Shown: piece by piece, positions 16,112-18,380 of the stretch
Position numbering within the stretch: position 1 is the stretch's first letter
Layout of the letters: each line of letters starts with the position of its first letter
NCBI GenBank assembly: GCA_026770585.1
Contig: MU646480.1
Coordinates: forward strand, 304,395 to 322,774
Direction: 5' to 3'
Length of the DNA: 18,380 nt
Source of the DNA: Baffinella frigidus
Lineage: Eukaryota; Cryptophyceae; Cryptomonadales; Baffinellaceae
Position numbers and translations under genes: made by a program
The notes under the pieces: model-generated
The model's input: the letters and a program-made list of their open reading frames with translations, nothing else
Database searches by the model: none
What the model was told of the DNA's origin: nothing

Positions 16112-16512
16112 CTGCAATGTATTCGGTTTGTACGTATTTCAGTATCCACACGGTGGACTACGGAGGGACTTTTGGGCAGGAAATGCCCGAGTTTTATTAT
16201 CCGTAGGAATTTTTATTATCCGTTAGAATCCTGCTCCGCCTGCGCTCCGCCTGCTAACAAATGGCTCAAACGGTCGGCAATGGCTCCAACGATTGGCAGT
16301 GGTGCCCGCACCCAAAACGCCTTGATCCCTCATGCTAAGCGGAAGGGCTAAACGAAATTACCCTCCGCCTGCGCCCCGCCTGCCAACGTGTTCAGTTTGT
16401 ACGTATTTTAGTACCACTCGGCAGGCTACGAAGGAACTTTCGGGCAGGAAATGCCCGAGTTTCCGTTGCATTATATGTTGAAAACTTGCCCCGCCTGCGC
16501 CCCGTCTACCCG
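16112..16512 (-). repeat. ladder of exon-start/intron-end copies
   Basis: CTCCGCCTGCGCCCCGCC-type blocks (minus: GCAG followed by GCGGGGCGCAGGCGGAG) occur at 16233, 16367 and 16486. Two of the intervals share GTTTGTACGTATTTTAGTA and GGGCAGGAAATGCCCGAGTTT (about 16126-16190 and 16395-16461), a tandem duplication of roughly 270 bp. No complete exon remains in them. Confidence 0.75.
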
Positions 16513-16584
16513 CCCCCGAAACGTGTTCAGTTTTGTTGTTTGCCAAACGTTGACGGTGTTGGTACTCAACCGTCCCAGAGCCTA

Positions 16585-16702
16585 GCTCTGTCTGAGTTTT
16601 GTTCTGGCTCGTCGTTCAAACTATTTCAAAAGCAGAAATTCAGTTCATGAGGGCGAATAGAAAGCCTTTAGGACGAGCCAGAATAAAACTCAGGCAGAGC
16701 TG
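16585..16702 (+). mobile_element. foldback element with TAGCTC-like ends
   Basis: AGCTCTGTCTGAGTTTTGTT continuing CTGGCTCGTC pairs with GACGAGCCAG and AATAAAACTCAGGCAGAGCT; arms are about 32 bp. The left side has TA, the right TG. Its terminal AGCTCTG resembles the TAGCTC family, but the interior is unrelated. Confidence 0.85.
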
Positions 16703-16709
16703 GAGAGTG

Positions 16710-17548
16710 CCTAACGGGCAACGCACACACACTCAAAAGAGTCTCTTTTGACATCGACGCTGGTACACCTGGAGCGCACCACTTGGCAAACGTCTAACTC
16801 TGCCTTGGTTAATCTGGGCTCCTGGTTACATACAATCTTATCAGGACTCCGTACAAACGCTTTAGTAGAAAGAGCGTCTCAAATTTATTGAACGAGGGGC
16901 CAAAAAAATCTCGGGAAGAGCTAGAAAGGAAGTGTCTGGTCTGTTGAAGATTTGCTCCACTATTCCGTCTGGAAAGGAGCCACGCCCACCCTCCGAAGAA
17001 AGCGGTGATAGGTAGTCAAGTGATCACTTTTCACAAGGCTCTGGGGGTAATGTCAAAGTTGGCCACTTTTCAAAAGGCTGTTGGGAAAATAAAGAAGAAA
17101 ATAACAAAGACGAAGAAGAAGAAAAAGAAGAAGAAAAAGAAAAAGAAAAAGAAAGAAAATAAAAGGAAAAGAAAATGAACCTGGGCCGGAGGGCTTTGCC
17201 GCAGCGGCACCCGCAGGCTCCGCAGCCGCCTGGAAGCCCGAAAAAGAGAGAAACGTCAGCGCTTTGTCTGTAGCACGGTTGCCGCCCATTTCCGAGATTA
17301 AAAAAACCAGAAATCGAGAATTCTCGCGCGAGAGAGAAGGTTCAATGCTTCGGGAATAGCGTGCACGACTTGTTCGTTCGTGGCTCACAACTTCTTCGTT
17401 GGTGATAGCGCGCGAAAGCTCTCAGTTTCGGGGGGAGCGGAGCGTCCGGGCGCGAGCAACATCAATGTAAAAGGAACAATCCTATCCATCGTATTCTAAA
17501 GTTATTCTCAGTCACGACAAATGGTGTATATATTTCGTTCCCACTCCA
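16710..17548. other. unassigned DNA with purine-rich tract
   Basis: A (GAA/AAAAG)n purine run lies at 17083-17170. GTCAAGTGATCACTTTTCACA and GTCAAAGTTGGCCACTTTTC are a diverged direct repeat at 17015/17050. GAGAGAAACGTCAGCGCTTTG at 17247 is related to ACGAAACGTCAGCGCTTCGG at 17763. No gene recognised. Confidence 0.5.
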
Positions 17549-17690
17549 GGCTCTTGGGTGGAGTATTTCGTGCTCGTTCTTGGAGCCGTTTGCTCGTTCT
17601 TGGAGCCGTTTTTGTGCTAAAAATTGACTTTTGAGATTTTTCCCCCATCAAAAATGACTTTTGAATACCGCCCCCCTCCAGCCCTGCGAG
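17549..17690 (+). repeat. dispersed repeat, copy 2 (partner at 201)
   Basis: The same motif order as at 201-345: CTCTTGGGTGGAGTATT, doubled CTCGTTCTTGGAGCCGTTT, two TGACTTTTGA, and CCCCCCTCCAGCCCTGCG. Direct orientation, 17.3 kb apart. Confidence 0.8.
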
Positions 17691-18019
17691 GGTAGCGCGG
17701 TCACGGGGAAATTGCTGCCGGTTTCCGAGAGAAACGTTTCCAGGAATCGAGAATTGCCGCACACGAAACGTCAGCGCTTCGGGGGTGTAGCACGCGACTT
17801 TTCTTTCCAGAAAGTGGGCTTGGCAGAACGGTCCATTCAGTTTCGTGGTGCTGATCGTTGAATTGCTGGTACACGGACATTTAATCAACCGGTAATCGAT
17901 CGGAGGTTCGATCGAAATGTGCTTCGAAGCCCACGGGAGGGCGAAGCCCACTGTATGAGCGGCAACACATTGACTCACCACCTTAGCTTGCTCCTGGAGA
18001 GTAAAGTTGCTCAGAGCAA

Positions 18020-18380
18020 AGTTTGTGTGTAAAGTGGCTGGCTATGGCTGGATCCTGGGCAGCAGCTCAGGATCCTGCACAGCTTGAGAGACTCCTGCAC
18101 AGTTTGAGAGGACAGCTAGGAGAGGGCATCTGCTGTCGACAAGTGGACCCTACTAAGTTGACCGCACTAAGTGGACCACTCGCACAGTTGGTGTGTAAAG
18201 TGGCTCACCTTGGCTGGATCATGGGCCGCCTTGAAAAGTAAAGTTGCCCGGAGCAAGTTGGTGTGTAAAGTAAAGTGGCTGGCCCTGGCTGGATCCAAGT
18301 TGGTGTGTAAAGTGGCTGGCCCTGGCTGGATCCAAGTTGGTGTGTAAAGTGGCTGGCCTTGGCTGGATCCAGGTTGGTGT
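18020..18380 (+). repeat. 37-bp tandem repeat, continues past the window edge
   Basis: Units of AAGTTGGTGTGTAAAGTGGC followed by TGGCCTTGGCTGGATCC are exact or nearly so at 18256, 18298 and 18335, with a partial unit at 18372. Diverged units are at 18020 and 18189. Homogeneity rises toward the right edge, so the array probably extends outside. Confidence 0.92.

Noticed and set aside
17053-17388. Minus-strand frame with Phe/Leu-rich stretch like a membrane segment
   Set aside because: The hydrophobic run is simply the antisense of the GAA/AAAAG purine tract.

Overview
This window is nuclear DNA of a eukaryote. Short exons (38-131 nt) are separated by introns full of CT/GA microsatellites, telomere-like CCCTAAA/CCCCAAA arrays and small foldback transposons. 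The exons encode proteins that resemble those of algae and other protists. Plant/algal-type telomere repeat units plus an ABCG protein of the kind found in microalgae suggest a photosynthetic or plastid-derived protist. Chromera-like alveolates are my first guess, but this is inference only. No bacterial gene organisation, rRNA, CRISPR array or intact transposase was seen.

Layout. (1) 67-8093, plus strand: the 3' part of an ABCG (White/PDR-type) ABC transporter gene. I reconstruct eleven exons that join in one frame to 252 residues and a stop. They cover the ABC-2 membrane domain; the ATP-binding half lies to the left of the window. (2) 8094-9730: intergenic DNA rich in foldback elements, with one possible orphan exon at 9101. 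(3) 9731-10922, plus strand: an atypical short-chain dehydrogenase (NmrA-like NAD(P)-binding protein) in two exons. Its only intron is almost entirely telomere-like repeat, and its first exon has one in-frame TAG. (4) 10897-13277: a 49-bp minisatellite, then a dense cluster of nested foldback elements. (5) 13278-16111, minus strand: the 3' end of a lysine/alanine-rich gene of unknown function, with two well-phased terminal exons and an upstream coiled-coil exon in five or more tandem copies. (6) 16112-18380: decayed copies of that exon's acceptor region, one more foldback element, purine-rich sequence, a dispersed repeat also seen at 201-345, and a 37-bp tandem repeat that runs off the right edge.

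The most unusual property is that most ABCG exons are accompanied by one or more partial 'echo' copies. These usually keep the 3' part of the exon plus the start of the intron, and are separated by microsatellite, telomere-like repeat or foldback DNA. The minus-strand gene shows the same behaviour, so it looks like a genome-wide process and not a feature of one gene. A second theme is telomere-like repeats that carry working-looking 3' splice sites ending in AACCAG. A third is a community of TA-targeting foldback elements, several with insertion sites that can be proved from empty copies inside this same window.

All exon borders come from reading-frame continuity, splice dinucleotides and family resemblance by eye. 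No alignment or transcript evidence was available.
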